From: Pseudomonas helvetica
GTDB lineage: Bacteria; Pseudomonadota; Gammaproteobacteria; Pseudomonadales; Pseudomonadaceae
DNA length: 64,000 nt
Direction of reading: 5' to 3'
NCBI RefSeq assembly: GCF_039908645.1
Contig: NZ_CP150917.1
Span: 370,501 to 434,500, forward strand
Each line of letters starts with the position of its first letter. The first letter of the stretch is position 1. This document shows positions 17,937 through 28,205 of the stretch, one piece after another. Both the position numbers and the translations under genes were made by a program. Below the pieces are notes generated by a model that was not told the origin of the DNA, did no database searches, and saw only the letters and a list, made by a program, of their open reading frames with translations.

Positions 17937-18872
17937 ATGGCTGATTATCCGATCTCTGCGCAGCTCTCGGCCTTTGTCGAGAAAACCCTCAGCTTCAACA
18001 GCCCTGACAGCAGCCTGGACGGGCTGCGTCAGGCTTACAGTCAAATGTGCCGGGCATTTACCCCAGCTCGCCCGGACGGTCTGGAGGTCACCGACTTCAC
18101 GTTGGAAGGTGTTCGTGTCCGGTCCTACCAGCCAGCGGTGGCACCGCCGGATTCGGGATGGCCGTGCATCCTTTATCTGCACGGCGGTGGCTGGGTGGTG
18201 GGGGATCTGGACTCGCACGACTTCATCTGCACCGAGTTGTCGGCGGTTTTGGGCGTGCTGGTGATAGCCGTCGATTACCGACTGGCACCGGAACATCCCT
18301 TTCCGGCGGCGTTCGATGACTGCCTGAGCGTCTGGCGAGCGCTGTGCGCGGGAGCGAGCCGGTTTGCTCTGGACGCGGCGCGGATGCTGGTGGCCGGTGA
18401 CAGCGCCGGCGGCAATCTTGCCGCCGCGTTGTGCCTGGCATTGCGTGACCGGGGCGAGCGCTTGCCCTGCGCACAAGTCTTGATTTACCCAGGACTGGGC
18501 GGTGACGCCAGTCTTCCATCGCGCAGCGAATGTGCTGATGCGCCGCTACTCAGCAGCAGCGACCTGGACTGCTATCACGCGTTGTACCTGCGCGGTACGC
18601 GGCAGCCGCCGGCCTACGCCATGCCATTGCTCGCTGATGATTTCAGCGGTTTGCCAGCGGCAATGATCGCCGTCGCACAGTTCGACCCGCTACGCGACGA
18701 CGGCGTCAGTTATGCCCGGCGACTTGAAGCCGCCGGGGGCGAGGTCAACCTGTATTCAGGCAAAGGGCTGATTCACGGGTGTTTGCGGGGCCGGGGCGAG
18801 GTCGCGGAAGTGGATCTGCTCTATGAAAACCTGTTGGCATATTTGCATCGGTTTCTTGTAAGCGAAGTCTGA
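17937..18872 (+). CDS. alpha/beta hydrolase, hormone-sensitive-lipase family esterase
   Basis: Cytoplasmic-looking esterase of 311 residues without a signal peptide. Oxyanion motif LYLHGGGWVVGDLDSHD (about residues 79-95), the nucleophile in VAGDSAGGNLAAAL, a likely Asp in QFDPLRDDG and the His of LIHGCLRG complete the HSL catalytic triad. Substrates in the family are short-chain acyl esters. It starts 15 bp after the choline-family binding protein and is probably co-transcribed. That suggests hydrolysis of an imported choline or carnitine ester, but this is inference only. Confidence 0.9.
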   Translation: MADYPISAQLSAFVEKTLSFNSPDSSLDGLRQAYSQMCRAFTPARPDGLEVTDFTLEGVRVRSYQPAVAPPDSGWPCILYLHGGGWVVGDLDSHDFICTELSAVLGVLVIAVDYRLAPEHPFPAAFDDCLSVWRALCAGASRFALDAARMLVAGDSAGGNLAAALCLALRDRGERLPCAQVLIYPGLGGDASLPSRSECADAPLLSSSDLDCYHALYLRGTRQPPAYAMPLLADDFSGLPAAMIAVAQFDPLRDDGVSYARRLEAAGGEVNLYSGKGLIHGCLRGRGEVAEVDLLYENLLAYLHRFLVSEV

Positions 18873-18976
18873 TTTTTTGTGGGCATGCTCATTCAGGTAA
18901 TTCGGGTTTATGATGCCGGACGGCAGAATAATTGAAGTCCCCCCAGGGATGAACTCGACCCCTTACGGAGCGCGCA

Positions 18977-19948
18977 ATGCAGACTTTGTACCCGCAGATC
19001 AAACCCTACGCCCGGCACGATCTGGCCGTCGATGCAATACACACGCTGTACGTCGACGAAAGTGGTTCACCGGAAGGTTTGCCGGTGGTGTTCATTCACG
19101 GCGGCCCGGGGGCCGGTTGTGATGCGCAGAGTCGGCGCTACTTCGATCCGAACCTGTACCGCATCGTTACCTTCGATCAGCGCGGCTGCGGTCGTTCCAC
19201 GCCCCACGCCAACCTCGAAAACAACATCACCTGGGATCTGGTCGCCGACCTTGAGCGGATTCGCCAGCACCTGGGGATCGACAAATGGGTGCTGTTCGGC
19301 GGCTCCTGGGGTTCGACCCTGGCCCTGGCCTACGCACAAACCCACCCGGAGCGTGTGCACGGTCTGATCCTGCGCGGGATCTTTCTCTGCCGCCCTCAGG
19401 AAATCGAATGGTTCTATCAGGCTGGCGCCAGCCGTCTGTTCCCGGATTACTGGCAGGACTACATCGCGCCGATCCCGCTGGACGAGCGCGACGACCTGCT
19501 CAGCGCATTCCACAAGCGCCTGATCGGCAACGACCAGATTGCCCAGATGCACGCGGCCAAGGCCTGGTCGACCTGGGAAGGCCGCACGGCTACCTTGCGT
19601 CCGAACCCGATGGTGGTCGACCGCTTCTCCGAGCCGCAGCGCGCGCTGTCGATTGCCCGGATCGAATGCCACTACTTCACCAACAACGCGTTCCTGGAGC
19701 CGAACCAACTGATTCGCGACATGGGCAAGATCGCCCATTTGCCTGGCGTCATCGTCCACGGCCGTTACGATGTGATCTGCCCGCTGGATAATGCCTGGGA
19801 ACTGCATCAGGCCTGGCCGAACAGCGAACTGCAGGTGATCCGCGATGCCGGACACGCGGCGTCCGAGCCGGGTATCACCGATGCATTGGTGCGTGCGGCC
19901 AGCCAGATGGCCCGGCGTTTGCTTGATCTGCCGCCTGAAGAAGCATGA
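18977..19948 (+). CDS. pip: proline iminopeptidase
   Basis: Serine peptidase (S33, alpha/beta hydrolase) that releases N-terminal proline from peptides; cytoplasmic, 323 residues. [11 protein letters not shown] is at residues 41-51 and the nucleophile Ser110 in [20 protein letters not shown]. The later [10 protein letters not shown] and DAGHAASEP carry the Asp and His of the triad. The ATG at 18977 is preceded by GGAG. Its end overlaps the start of dtd by 4 bases, an arrangement seen across Pseudomonas. Confidence 0.95.
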   Translation: MQTLYPQIKPYARHDLAVDAIHTLYVDESGSPEGLPVVFIHGGPGAGCDAQSRRYFDPNLYRIVTFDQRGCGRSTPHANLENNITWDLVADLERIRQHLGIDKWVLFGGSWGSTLALAYAQTHPERVHGLILRGIFLCRPQEIEWFYQAGASRLFPDYWQDYIAPIPLDERDDLLSAFHKRLIGNDQIAQMHAAKAWSTWEGRTATLRPNPMVVDRFSEPQRALSIARIECHYFTNNAFLEPNQLIRDMGKIAHLPGVIVHGRYDVICPLDNAWELHQAWPNSELQVIRDAGHAASEPGITDALVRAASQMARRLLDLPPEEA

Positions 19949-20382
19949 AGGGCCTGTTGCAACGCGTGCGAAATGCACGCGTCGAAGTGGCGGGGGAGGT
20001 TGTTGGCGCAGTAGATCAGGGTTTGCTGGTGCTGGTGGCGGTCGAGCCGCAAGACACACGGGCCAGTGCCGACAAACTTCTGCATAAGCTGCTTAACTAT
20101 CGGGTATTCAGTGACGCCGAGGGCAAGATGAATCTGTCCCTGGCCGATGTCGGCGGTGGTTTGCTGTTGGTCTCGCAGTTCACCCTGGCCGCCGATACCA
20201 AAAATGGTTTGCGTCCGAGCTTTTCTACCGCGGCCCCACCGGCACTCGGAGAAGAGCTTTTTGGCTATATATTGACCAAAGCGCAGCAGTTACATGGCAA
20301 AGTGGCATCAGGTAGATTTGGCGCAGACATGCAGGTGCATCTGGTCAATGATGGCCCGGTAACCTTCCTGTTACAGACCTGA
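19945..20382 (+). CDS. dtd: D-aminoacyl-tRNA deacylase
   Basis: Hydrolyses D-aminoacyl-tRNAs (D-Tyr and others) to protect translation; a 145-residue homodimeric cytoplasmic enzyme. The two family motifs are present: [17 protein letters not shown] (about residues 78-94) and the C-terminal GPVTFLLQT with the invariant Gly-Pro. It overlaps pip by 4 bases (ATGA). A weak hairpin with arms ACGCTTGAAA / TTTCAGGCGT follows the stop but lacks a clear U-tract. Confidence 0.96.
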   Translation: MKGLLQRVRNARVEVAGEVVGAVDQGLLVLVAVEPQDTRASADKLLHKLLNYRVFSDAEGKMNLSLADVGGGLLLVSQFTLAADTKNGLRPSFSTAAPPALGEELFGYILTKAQQLHGKVASGRFGADMQVHLVNDGPVTFLLQT

Positions 20383-20611
20383 AGACGCTTGAAACATCTT
20401 TTCAGGCGTGTTTCGGTCGAAAACAGGGGTTTTTCGCGATAAATACTTTGTTACCCCTGATGCGTTGTAACGCGGCCTACTAGATAATCCCGCGCTACGG
20501 GGATCAGCGTTCGTTGGCCCATTTTTGACTTAGGTAGAGACTTGTCCGCAACCGTTTGGGGAATCATTTAGCCCCATCGGAGTCGGAACAATGCTCGCCA
20601 ACCTGGCATGA

Positions 20612-20770
20612 GTGGTCTGTACGGTTGGTTTTGTGAGCATTATTTCGGATGTCAGGTAGCCAGAAACAAGGCGCTGCGACGAGTCATAGCCCGCTATGGC
20701 GAGAAGCAGCAACGCAGTATCTGGTTACCTGACGCCGAAGTAAGCTCACAAAACCGACCACACAGACCGC
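20612..20770. repeat. long imperfect palindrome of about 160 bp in the opgG leader
   Basis: Left arm 20612-20690 pairs with right arm 20692-20770. The outer part is the best matched: GGTTTTGTGAGC at 20627-20638 has its exact inverse at 20743-20754. The centre is the near-perfect palindrome CATAGC-CC-GCTATG at 20685-20698. Several of the mismatches I aligned would be G-U pairs in RNA. It ends 47 bases before the opgG start codon, so it could be transcribed as a large 5' UTR hairpin, or be a small inserted repeat. Bases 20383-20611 show no gene. Confidence 0.85.
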
Positions 20771-20817
20771 CTAGTCTGGCCGTTGGTTTTTTGATCTGTT
20801 TTCGGCGAGGGTTGCTC

Positions 20818-22593
20818 GTGATTGTTAGTCCCTGTAATGCACCAAAATTGTCTGCCAAACGGTTACGAAACGCACTGGTGACGGGCTCTGCTTTGCTTTG
20901 CCTGCTCAGCGCTGGCCAGCTTTGGGCATTCAATCTGGATGATGTGTCGGCCAAGGCAAAAGAGCTGGCCGGGCAGAAATACGAAGCTCCGCGCAGCAAT
21001 CTGCCGAACGAATTCCGTGAGATGAAATTCGCGGATTATCAGAAAATTCGTTTCCTGACCGAAAAAGCCGAATGGGCCGACCAGAAAACCCCGTTCAAGC
21101 TGTCGTTCTATCACCAGGGTATGCACTTCGACACGCCGGTGAAGATCAACGAAATCACCGCCAACAACGTTGAAGAGATCAAGTACGACCCAAGTCGTTT
21201 CGATTTCGGCGACGTGAAGTTCGATCCTAAATCCACCGAAAAGCTGGGTTATGCCGGCTTCCGCGTGCTGTACCCGATCAACAAGGCCGACAAGCAAGAC
21301 GAAATCATGACCATGCTCGGCGCGAGTTACTTCCGCGTCGTCGGCAAAGGCCACACCTATGGCCTGTCCGCCCGTGGCCTGGCGATCGACACTGCGTTGC
21401 CGTCCGGTGAAGAGTTTCCGCGCTTTACCGAGTTCTGGATCGAGCAACCCAAGCCGACCGACAAGCACCTGGTGATCTACGCTCTGCTGGACTCGCCGCG
21501 TGCCACCGGCGCCTACCGCCTGACCCTGCGTCCAGGCAGCGACACCATTGTCGACGTCAAGGCGCAGATGTTCCTGCGTGACAAGGTCAGCAAACTGGGC
21601 ATCGCGCCACTGACCAGCATGTTCCTGTTCGGCGCCAACCAGCCGTCGAAAGTGCTCAACTACCGTCGCGAACTGCACGACTCCAGCGGCCTGTCGATCC
21701 ATGCCGGTAATGGCGAGTGGATCTGGCGCCCGTTGAACAACCCGAAACACCTGGCTGTCAGCAACTTTTCGGTTGAGAACCCGCGTGGTTTCGGCCTGCT
21801 GCAACGTGGTCGTGACTTCAGCCACTACGAAGACCTCGATGACCGCTACGACAAGCGTCCAAGCGCCTGGATCGAGCCACAGGGCGACTGGGGCAAAGGC
21901 ACCGTCGACCTCGTAGAGATCCCGACTGCCGACGAAACCAACGACAACATCGTTGCCTTCTGGAGCCCGGAAAAACTGCCTGAGCCTGGTCAGCCGCTGG
22001 ACTTCGCCTACCGTCTGCACTGGACCATCGACGAAGCAGCCCTGCATTCGGCAGACAGCGCCTGGGTTCAACAGACCCTGCGTTCCACCGGTGACGTGAA
22101 ACAGTCCAACCTGATTCGTCAGCCAGATGGCAGCGTTGCCTACCTGGTGGACTTCACCGGCCCGTCCCTCAAGGCACTGCCGGAAGATGCACCGGTTCAC
22201 AGTCAGGTCAGCGTTGGCGACAACGCCGAAGTGGTCGAGAACAGCGTGCGCTACAACCCTGAAACCCAGGGCTGGCGTTTGACCCTGCGCATGAAGATCA
22301 AGGACCCAGGCAAATCCACCGAAATGCGTGCTGCGCTGGTCAAGGACATCGCCTCCCCTGAGCCGGCCAAGGCCTCGGTGCCATACGCCAATTCTTCCAT
22401 TGCCAAGGCCGACAAGATCGCCGCCAAGCAACTCGAGAAGAAAGAAAAGGAATCCAAGGACGCGAAAGACAAAGACGCCAAGCAGCCTGCCGCTGCCGAA
22501 GCAGCCCCTGCCACACCTCCTGCCCCGGATGCAGCCAAGACTGAACAAGTGCTGACCGAGACCTGGAGCTACCAGTTGCCAGCCGATGAGTAA
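20818..22593 (+). CDS. opgG: glucan biosynthesis protein G
   Basis: Periplasmic protein needed for branching and backbone maturation of osmoregulated periplasmic glucans. From the GTG at 20818 it has 591 residues with a signal peptide ([23 protein letters not shown] shown by its basic start and hydrophobic core). The mature part begins [15 protein letters not shown]. The C-terminus is an unusual Lys/Ala/Pro-rich tail (about residues 525-575), as in other Pseudomonas OpgG. The frame remains open upstream through the palindrome, but GTG 20818 follows GAGG and directly precedes the signal peptide. It overlaps opgH by 8 bases. Confidence 0.94.
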   Translation: MIVSPCNAPKLSAKRLRNALVTGSALLCLLSAGQLWAFNLDDVSAKAKELAGQKYEAPRSNLPNEFREMKFADYQKIRFLTEKAEWADQKTPFKLSFYHQGMHFDTPVKINEITANNVEEIKYDPSRFDFGDVKFDPKSTEKLGYAGFRVLYPINKADKQDEIMTMLGASYFRVVGKGHTYGLSARGLAIDTALPSGEEFPRFTEFWIEQPKPTDKHLVIYALLDSPRATGAYRLTLRPGSDTIVDVKAQMFLRDKVSKLGIAPLTSMFLFGANQPSKVLNYRRELHDSSGLSIHAGNGEWIWRPLNNPKHLAVSNFSVENPRGFGLLQRGRDFSHYEDLDDRYDKRPSAWIEPQGDWGKGTVDLVEIPTADETNDNIVAFWSPEKLPEPGQPLDFAYRLHWTIDEAALHSADSAWVQQTLRSTGDVKQSNLIRQPDGSVAYLVDFTGPSLKALPEDAPVHSQVSVGDNAEVVENSVRYNPETQGWRLTLRMKIKDPGKSTEMRAALVKDIASPEPAKASVPYANSSIAKADKIAAKQLEKKEKESKDAKDKDAKQPAAAEAAPATPPAPDAAKTEQVLTETWSYQLPADE

Positions 22594-25156
22594 TTCCCAA
22601 GTACAGCCAGAAACTCTCAACGAGTATCTGGCGCACCTGCCAATGACCGATGAGCAGCGCGCAGAACTTGCGGGTTGCACATCTTTCAGCGAACTGCATG
22701 AGCGCCTGTCGTCGAAGACCTTCGACGCACCGGGCGAAGCGAACCAGGCTTCGGTCGGTCGCCGGCTGACCCTCAACTCCGCCGAGGAGCTGGAGGAGGC
22801 CGAGATGTTGGCGCTCGACGCCAGCGGTCGGGTGTGCCTGAAGGCAACCCCGCCGATTCGTCGGACCAAGGTCGTGCCCGAGCCATGGCGTACCAATATC
22901 CTGGTGCGTGGCTGGCGTCGCCTGACCGGTCGCACCAATCCTCCGGCACCGCCGAAGGATGAGCGCGTGCTGCCGGCGGCTCGCTGGCGCACCGTCGGTT
23001 CGATCCGCCGCTACATTCTGCTGGTGTTGATGTTGGGCCAGACCATCGTCGCGGGCTGGTACATGAAAGGCATCATGCCGTACCAGGGCTGGTCGTTCGT
23101 CGACCTCAACGAAGTTCTGCACCAACCGCTGCTCCAGACCGCCACGCAAGTGCTGCCCTATGCCTTGCAAACCAGCATCCTGATTCTGTTCGGGATTCTG
23201 TTCTGCTGGGTGTCGGCCGGTTTCTGGACCGCACTGATGGGCTTCCTCGAGTTGCTCACCGGGCACGACAAATACCGCATTTCCGGCGCCAGCGCCGGCA
23301 ACGAGCCGATTCCCAAGGACGCTCGCACTGCATTGGTGATGCCGATTTGCAACGAAGACGTACCGCGAGTGTTCGCCGGTTTACGCGCGACCTTCGAGTC
23401 GGTCGCAGCCACCGGTGACCTGGATCGCTTCGACTTCTTTGTCCTCAGTGACAGTAACGACACCGATATCTGCGTTGCCGAGCAGCAAGCCTGGCTGGAC
23501 GTCTGCCGCGAAGCCAAGGGCTTTGGCAAGATCTTCTATCGCCGTCGTCGCCGTCGGGTGAAACGCAAGAGCGGCAACCTCGACGACTTCTGCCGTCGTT
23601 GGGGCAGTGATTACAAGTACATGGTCGTACTCGACGCCGACAGCGTGATGAGTGGCGAATGCCTGACCAGTCTGGTGCGCTTGATGGAAGCTACGCCGGA
23701 TGCCGGGATCATTCAGACCGCGCCACGTGCCTCGGGCATGGACACGCTGTATGCGCGCATGCAGCAGTTCGCCACACGGGTCTACGGTCCGCTGTTTACC
23801 GCCGGCCTGCACTTCTGGCAGTTGGGCGAATCCCACTACTGGGGCCACAACGCGATCATCCGCATGAAGCCGTTCATCGAGCACTGCGCCCTGGCGCCGT
23901 TGCCCGGTAAAGGCGCATTTGCGGGGGCGATCCTTTCCCACGACTTCGTTGAAGCGGCGCTGATGCGCCGAGCCGGCTGGGGCGTGTGGATTGCCTACGA
24001 CCTGCCTGGCAGCTACGAAGAACTGCCGCCGAACCTGCTCGACGAGCTCAAGCGTGACCGTCGCTGGTGCCACGGCAACCTGATGAACTTCCGGCTGTTC
24101 CTGGTCAAGGGCATGCACCCGGTGCACCGCGCGGTGTTCCTGACCGGCGTGATGTCTTACCTGTCGGCACCGCTGTGGTTCTTCTTCCTGGTGTTGTCGA
24201 CGGCGCTGCTGGCGGTCAACACGCTGATGGAGCCGCAGTACTTCATGGAGCCACGACAGTTGTATCCGCTGTGGCCACAATGGCACCCGGACAAGGCCGT
24301 TGCGCTGTTCTCGACGACCATCGTGCTGCTGTTCCTGCCGAAGTTGCTGAGCATCATCCTGATCTGGGCCAAGGGCGCGAAAGAGTTCGGTGGCAAGTTC
24401 AAGGTGACCCTGTCGATGCTGCTGGAGATGCTGTTCTCCATGCTGCTGGCGCCGGTGCGGATGATCTTCCACACCCGTTTCGTACTCGCCGCGTTCCTCG
24501 GTTGGGCAGCGACCTGGAACTCGCCACAACGTGACGACGACTCGACACCGTGGAGCGAAGCGGTACGCCGCCATGGTCCGCAAACCTTGCTGGGCTTTTT
24601 CTGGGCTTTGCTGGTGGTCTGGCTGAACCCGAGCTTCCTCTGGTGGCTGGTACCGATCGTCGGTTCGTTGATGCTGTCGATCCCGGTGTCGGTGATCTCC
24701 AGCCGCGTGAAGCTGGGCCTCAAGTCCCGCGACGAAAGCCTGTTCCTGATCCCTGAGGAATACGCACCGCCGCAGGCCTTGCTGGCAACCGATCAGTACA
24801 CCCACGAAAACCGTTGGCACGCACTGAACGACGGCTTCATCCGCGCCGTGGTCGATCCGCAGCAGAATGCCCTGGCGTGCGCGCTGGCGACTTCGCGTCA
24901 CGGTCAGGCCGAGCCGATTGAGTGGCTGCGTATCGAACGGGTTCGTCATGCGCTGAAAGCCGGCCCTGCCGGGTTGAACAACCATGAGCGTCTGCAACTG
25001 CTGAGCGACCCTGTAGCACTGGGTCGCCTGCATGAGCAGGTCTGGAGCGACAGTCACGCCGAGTGGCTGGATGCCTGGCGAGCGTCGGTGAAAGCCGATC
25101 CTCACGCACCGTTGTTGCCGCTCAAACCACTGAGCACACAGGCACAACCGGCCTGA
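22586..25156 (+). CDS. opgH: glucans biosynthesis glucosyltransferase H
   Basis: Inner-membrane family-2 glucosyltransferase that polymerises UDP-glucose into the beta-1,2-glucan backbone and exports it with OpgG. 856 residues: cytoplasmic N-terminus, two membrane segments (about 140-160 and 185-215), a catalytic domain with [25 protein letters not shown] and the KRDRRW product-binding motif, then several further membrane segments. It is the second gene of the opgGH operon and ends at a strong terminator. Confidence 0.96.
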   Translation: MSNSQVQPETLNEYLAHLPMTDEQRAELAGCTSFSELHERLSSKTFDAPGEANQASVGRRLTLNSAEELEEAEMLALDASGRVCLKATPPIRRTKVVPEPWRTNILVRGWRRLTGRTNPPAPPKDERVLPAARWRTVGSIRRYILLVLMLGQTIVAGWYMKGIMPYQGWSFVDLNEVLHQPLLQTATQVLPYALQTSILILFGILFCWVSAGFWTALMGFLELLTGHDKYRISGASAGNEPIPKDARTALVMPICNEDVPRVFAGLRATFESVAATGDLDRFDFFVLSDSNDTDICVAEQQAWLDVCREAKGFGKIFYRRRRRRVKRKSGNLDDFCRRWGSDYKYMVVLDADSVMSGECLTSLVRLMEATPDAGIIQTAPRASGMDTLYARMQQFATRVYGPLFTAGLHFWQLGESHYWGHNAIIRMKPFIEHCALAPLPGKGAFAGAILSHDFVEAALMRRAGWGVWIAYDLPGSYEELPPNLLDELKRDRRWCHGNLMNFRLFLVKGMHPVHRAVFLTGVMSYLSAPLWFFFLVLSTALLAVNTLMEPQYFMEPRQLYPLWPQWHPDKAVALFSTTIVLLFLPKLLSIILIWAKGAKEFGGKFKVTLSMLLEMLFSMLLAPVRMIFHTRFVLAAFLGWAATWNSPQRDDDSTPWSEAVRRHGPQTLLGFFWALLVVWLNPSFLWWLVPIVGSLMLSIPVSVISSRVKLGLKSRDESLFLIPEEYAPPQALLATDQYTHENRWHALNDGFIRAVVDPQQNALACALATSRHGQAEPIEWLRIERVRHALKAGPAGLNNHERLQLLSDPVALGRLHEQVWSDSHAEWLDAWRASVKADPHAPLLPLKPLSTQAQPA

Positions 25157-25158
25157 TG

Positions 25159-25192
25159 AAAAAGCCCCGCTACCGAGCGGGGCTTTTTTTTT
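25159..25192 (+). terminator. intrinsic terminator of opgGH
   Basis: AAAAAGCCCCGC, six-base loop, GCGGGGC, then nine Ts. The stem begins three bases after the opgH stop. Confidence 0.93.
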
Positions 25193-25232
25193 GCGTGAGT
25201 GATCAGCAAACAACAAATCCCCTTCTGCCCCC

Positions 25233-25260
25233 TTGTGCAAACGGACGAGTGCGTTAGCAT
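25233..25260 (+). promoter_or_regulatory. candidate sigma70 promoter of the amino-acid ABC operon
   Basis: TTGTGC and TAGCAT separated by 16 bases. A leader follows with the hairpin GGACA-ACTTTC-TGTCC before the GGGGAG ribosome site of the binding-protein gene. Match quality is modest. Confidence 0.4.
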
Positions 25261-25370
25261 CGCTCCCCTCTTTGGTGCGCCCGGACAACTTTCTGTCCGT
25301 AACTGTCGGTTTTAAAAAGAAAATCGGCTTTTTGCGCGCCTGACAACACTATGGGTTAGGGGAGTTGATG

Positions 25371-26168
25371 ATGAAGAAGTATCTCTCGAGGCTGCTGCTC
25401 GGCGTCACGGCACTGGTTGCCGTCAACGCGGCGCACGCCGGCGCCATCGACGACGCAGTCAAGCGTGGCACGCTGAAAGTCGGCATGGACCCGACCTACA
25501 TGCCGTTTGAAATGACCAACAAGCGTGGCGAGATCATCGGCTTCGAAGTCGACATCCTCAAAGCCATGGCCAAGGCCATGGGCGTCAAGCTGGAGATGGT
25601 CTCCACCGGCTACGACGGGATCATCCCGGCCCTGATGACCGACAAGTTCGACATGATCGGCAGTGGCATGACCCTGACCCAGGAACGCAACCTGCGCCTG
25701 AATTTCAGCGAACCGTTCATCGTGGTCGGCCAGACATTGCTGATCCGCAAGGAGCTGGAAGGCACCATCACCTCCTACAAAGACCTGAACACCGCGGACT
25801 ACCGCATCACCTCCAAGCTTGGCACCACCGGGGAAATGGTCGCGAAGAAGCTGATCTCGAAAGCCAAGTACCACGGTTACGACAACGAGCAGGAAGCCGT
25901 GCTCGACGTGGTCAACGGCAAGGCTGACGCCTTCATCTACGATGCGCCTTACAACGTCGTGGCAGTGAACAAGGTCGGCAACGGCAAACTGGTGTTCCTC
26001 GACAAGCCGTTCACCTACGAGCCGCTGGCCTTCGGTCTGAAGAAGGGTGACTACGACAGCATCAACTTCATCAACAACTTCCTGCACCAGATCCACGAAG
26101 ACGGCACCTACGATCGCATCCATGACAAGTGGTTCAAAGACTCCGCCTGGCTCAAGGACATGGAATAA
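25371..26168 (+). CDS. polar amino acid ABC transporter substrate-binding protein
   Basis: Periplasmic solute-binding protein, family 3 (HisJ/GlnH type), 265 residues from ATG 25371. The signal peptide ends around NAAHAGA. Family features: KVGMDPTYMPFEM at the mature N-terminus, GFEVDILKAMAKAMG, the YDGIIPALMTDKFDMIGSGM stretch and KLGTTGEMVAKK. An in-frame ATG at 25368 and TTG at 25365 are possible, but 25371 has the better spacing from GGGGAG (25359-25364). Permease and ATPase genes follow after a REP pair. The exact amino acid cannot be told. Confidence 0.92.
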   Translation: MKKYLSRLLLGVTALVAVNAAHAGAIDDAVKRGTLKVGMDPTYMPFEMTNKRGEIIGFEVDILKAMAKAMGVKLEMVSTGYDGIIPALMTDKFDMIGSGMTLTQERNLRLNFSEPFIVVGQTLLIRKELEGTITSYKDLNTADYRITSKLGTTGEMVAKKLISKAKYHGYDNEQEAVLDVVNGKADAFIYDAPYNVVAVNKVGNGKLVFLDKPFTYEPLAFGLKKGDYDSINFINNFLHQIHEDGTYDRIHDKWFKDSAWLKDME

Positions 26169-26180
26169 CGCCTGACCTTT

Positions 26181-26322
26181 GTGGCGAGGGAGCTTGCTCC
26201 CGCCGGCCGGTCCGCGCTCGGGCGCAGCAGCCGTAAACCGCTTTACACGTTTTACCCGAAGATGCGCGGTGGCTGATTTCAGGGCTGCTTCGCACCCCAA
26301 CGGGAGCAAGCTCCCTCGCCAC
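26181..26322. repeat. inverted REP pair within an ABC transporter operon
   Basis: GTGGCGAGGGAGCTTGCTCC and its inverse, 142 bp overall. It separates the binding-protein gene from the permease gene, a common place for hairpins that raise the level of binding-protein mRNA relative to the membrane genes. Confidence 0.88.
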
Positions 26323-26364
26323 AGGGGGGAGCGCGCGCCCTGATCGATATGGATTTGCTGACAA

Positions 26365-27324
26365 ATGAAACAGAAAAAAGCCCAATGGCCCTGGCACGTG
26401 TTGACCGTGCTGGTGCTGATCGGCATGGCTGGTGCGTTGTATTACGCCACCTCGCTGATGTCTTACGAATGGCGCTGGAACCGCGTGCCGCAGTATTTCG
26501 CCTATCAGGCTGAAGAAACCCAGCGTGCCGCTGATATTTCCACTGTCAGCGAGCTGGTGCGCACTGGCAATAAGGCCGAAGTGACCCTGCGCAATGACGC
26601 CGGGGTCGAACAGCTGCTGAGCGTTGATGACAACAGCCTGCAAGTGGCCCGTGGCGACGACGTGGCGGAAGGCGATGTGGTCGGCGTGACCCGGCATTGG
26701 GCGGCAGGACCGCTGTTGTGGGGCCTGTGGACAACGTTGTGGTTGTCGCTGGTGTCGGGCGTGCTCGGGCTGTTGATCGGCCTGGCGACCGGTCTCTGTC
26801 GGCTGTCGAATAACCCGACCCTGCGTGATCTGTCGACCGTCTACATCGAGCTGGTGCGCGGTACGCCGCTGCTGGTGCAGATATTCATCTTCTACTTCTT
26901 CATTGGTACGGTGCTGAATCTGTCCCGCGAATTTGCCGGGATCGCCGCACTCTCGCTGTTCACCGGTGCCTATGTGGCCGAGATCATTCGTTCTGGCGTG
27001 CAATCGATTGCCCGTGGGCAGAACGAAGCCGCCCGTTCGCTGGGTTTGAGCGCTGGCCAGTCGATGCGCCACGTGGTGTTGCCGCAAGCGTTCAAACGCG
27101 TGCTGCCACCGTTGGCCGGGCAATTCATCAGTCTGGTCAAGGACACCTCGCTGGTGTCGGTGATCGCCATCACCGAGTTGCTCAAGAGTGGCCGTGAAGT
27201 CATCACCACCTCGTTCTCGCCGTTCGAAATCCTGTTCTGCGTGGCGGGTCTGTACCTGTTGATCAACCTGCCGCTGTCGAAAATCGCCAGCCGGCTTGAG
27301 CGGAGGCTCGCGCAAAGTGATTGA
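26365..27324 (+). CDS. polar amino acid ABC transporter permease
   Basis: Inner-membrane permease of the HisM/GlnP type, 319 residues. The first membrane segment (about residues 11-30) is followed by an unusually long periplasmic insert (about 31-112) before the core permease with the motifs [13 protein letters not shown] and the EAA loop [29 protein letters not shown] (shown in part, about 229-257). Only one permease gene is present, so it should act as a homodimer. The end overlaps the ATPase gene by 8 bases. Confidence 0.93.
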   Translation: MKQKKAQWPWHVLTVLVLIGMAGALYYATSLMSYEWRWNRVPQYFAYQAEETQRAADISTVSELVRTGNKAEVTLRNDAGVEQLLSVDDNSLQVARGDDVAEGDVVGVTRHWAAGPLLWGLWTTLWLSLVSGVLGLLIGLATGLCRLSNNPTLRDLSTVYIELVRGTPLLVQIFIFYFFIGTVLNLSREFAGIAALSLFTGAYVAEIIRSGVQSIARGQNEAARSLGLSAGQSMRHVVLPQAFKRVLPPLAGQFISLVKDTSLVSVIAITELLKSGREVITTSFSPFEILFCVAGLYLLINLPLSKIASRLERRLAQSD

Positions 27325-28051
27325 AGTCCGCGATCTGGTAAAAGTCTTCGACACCCGCGGCCAAGTGGTCCGTGCGGTGGACAACGTCACCACTCGAGTG
27401 GCCAAGGGCGAAGTGTTGGTGGTGATTGGGCCGTCGGGTTCCGGCAAGTCGACCTTTCTGCGCTGCCTGAATGGCTTGGAAGCATTCGACTCGGGCTCGG
27501 TGAGCATCGACGGTCTGCAACTGGCGGACCCGAAAACCGATGTCAACGCTTACCGCCGTGAAGTCGGGATGGTGTTCCAGCACTTCAACCTGTTCCCGCA
27601 CATGACCGTGCTGGAAAACCTCTGCCTGGCGCAGAAAGTCGTGCGCAAGCGCGGCAAGCAGGAGCGCGAGGCCAAGGCTCTGGCACTGCTGGAAAAAGTT
27701 GGCATCGCGCAGAAGGCCCACGAGTTTCCGTCACGCCTCTCCGGCGGTCAGCAACAGCGCGTAGCGATTGCCCGGGCGCTGGCCATGGAGCCTAAGGTGA
27801 TGTTGTTCGATGAGCCAACGTCGGCGCTGGACCCGGAAATGGTCGGCGAAGTGCTGGACGTGATGAAGACTCTGGCCGTGGAAGGCATGACCATGGTCTG
27901 CGTGACCCACGAAATGGGCTTTGCGCGGGAAGTCGCGGATCGGGTGCTGTTCTTCGATCACGGCAAATTGCTCGAAGACGCCTCGCCGGCCGAGTTCTTC
28001 GATGCGCCGAAGGACCCGCGAGCACAGGCGTTTTTGCGGCAGGTTTTATAA
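27317..28051 (+). CDS. polar amino acid ABC transporter ATP-binding protein
   Basis: GlnQ/HisP-type ATPase of 244 residues. Walker [10 protein letters not shown] (residues 38-46), Q-loop [16 protein letters not shown], signature [15 protein letters not shown], Walker [20 protein letters not shown], and the H-loop [15 protein letters not shown]. The GTG at 27317 was chosen because GGAGG lies ten bases upstream and it gives the normal start [11 protein letters not shown]. It is the last gene of the transporter operon. Confidence 0.95.
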   Translation: MIEVRDLVKVFDTRGQVVRAVDNVTTRVAKGEVLVVIGPSGSGKSTFLRCLNGLEAFDSGSVSIDGLQLADPKTDVNAYRREVGMVFQHFNLFPHMTVLENLCLAQKVVRKRGKQEREAKALALLEKVGIAQKAHEFPSRLSGGQQQRVAIARALAMEPKVMLFDEPTSALDPEMVGEVLDVMKTLAVEGMTMVCVTHEMGFAREVADRVLFFDHGKLLEDASPAEFFDAPKDPRAQAFLRQVL

Positions 28052-28071
28052 CTTCAGCGCCTGTCAGACCG

Positions 28072-28163
28072 CTATCGCGGGCAAGCCTTGCTCCTACAGA
28101 TTTATGTTGTGCCCGAATCTTGCGGCAAACATGGGTTCGTAGGAGCAAGGCTTGCCCGCGATG
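28072..28163. repeat. inverted REP pair (GTAGGAGCAAGGCTTGCCCG family)
   Basis: CTATCGCGGGCAAGCCTTGC followed by TCCTACA at the left, and the inverse ending CCCGCGATGG at the right. It lies between the convergent ABC ATPase and chemoreceptor genes. Confidence 0.85.
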
Positions 28164-28205
28164 GCATCGCCTCGGTCCCAAGCGAACCGAGGTATCTGCA
28201 TCACC

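Noticed and set aside
18910..19122. 70-codon frame overlapping the start of pip
   Set aside because: It overlaps pip in another frame and has no family features.
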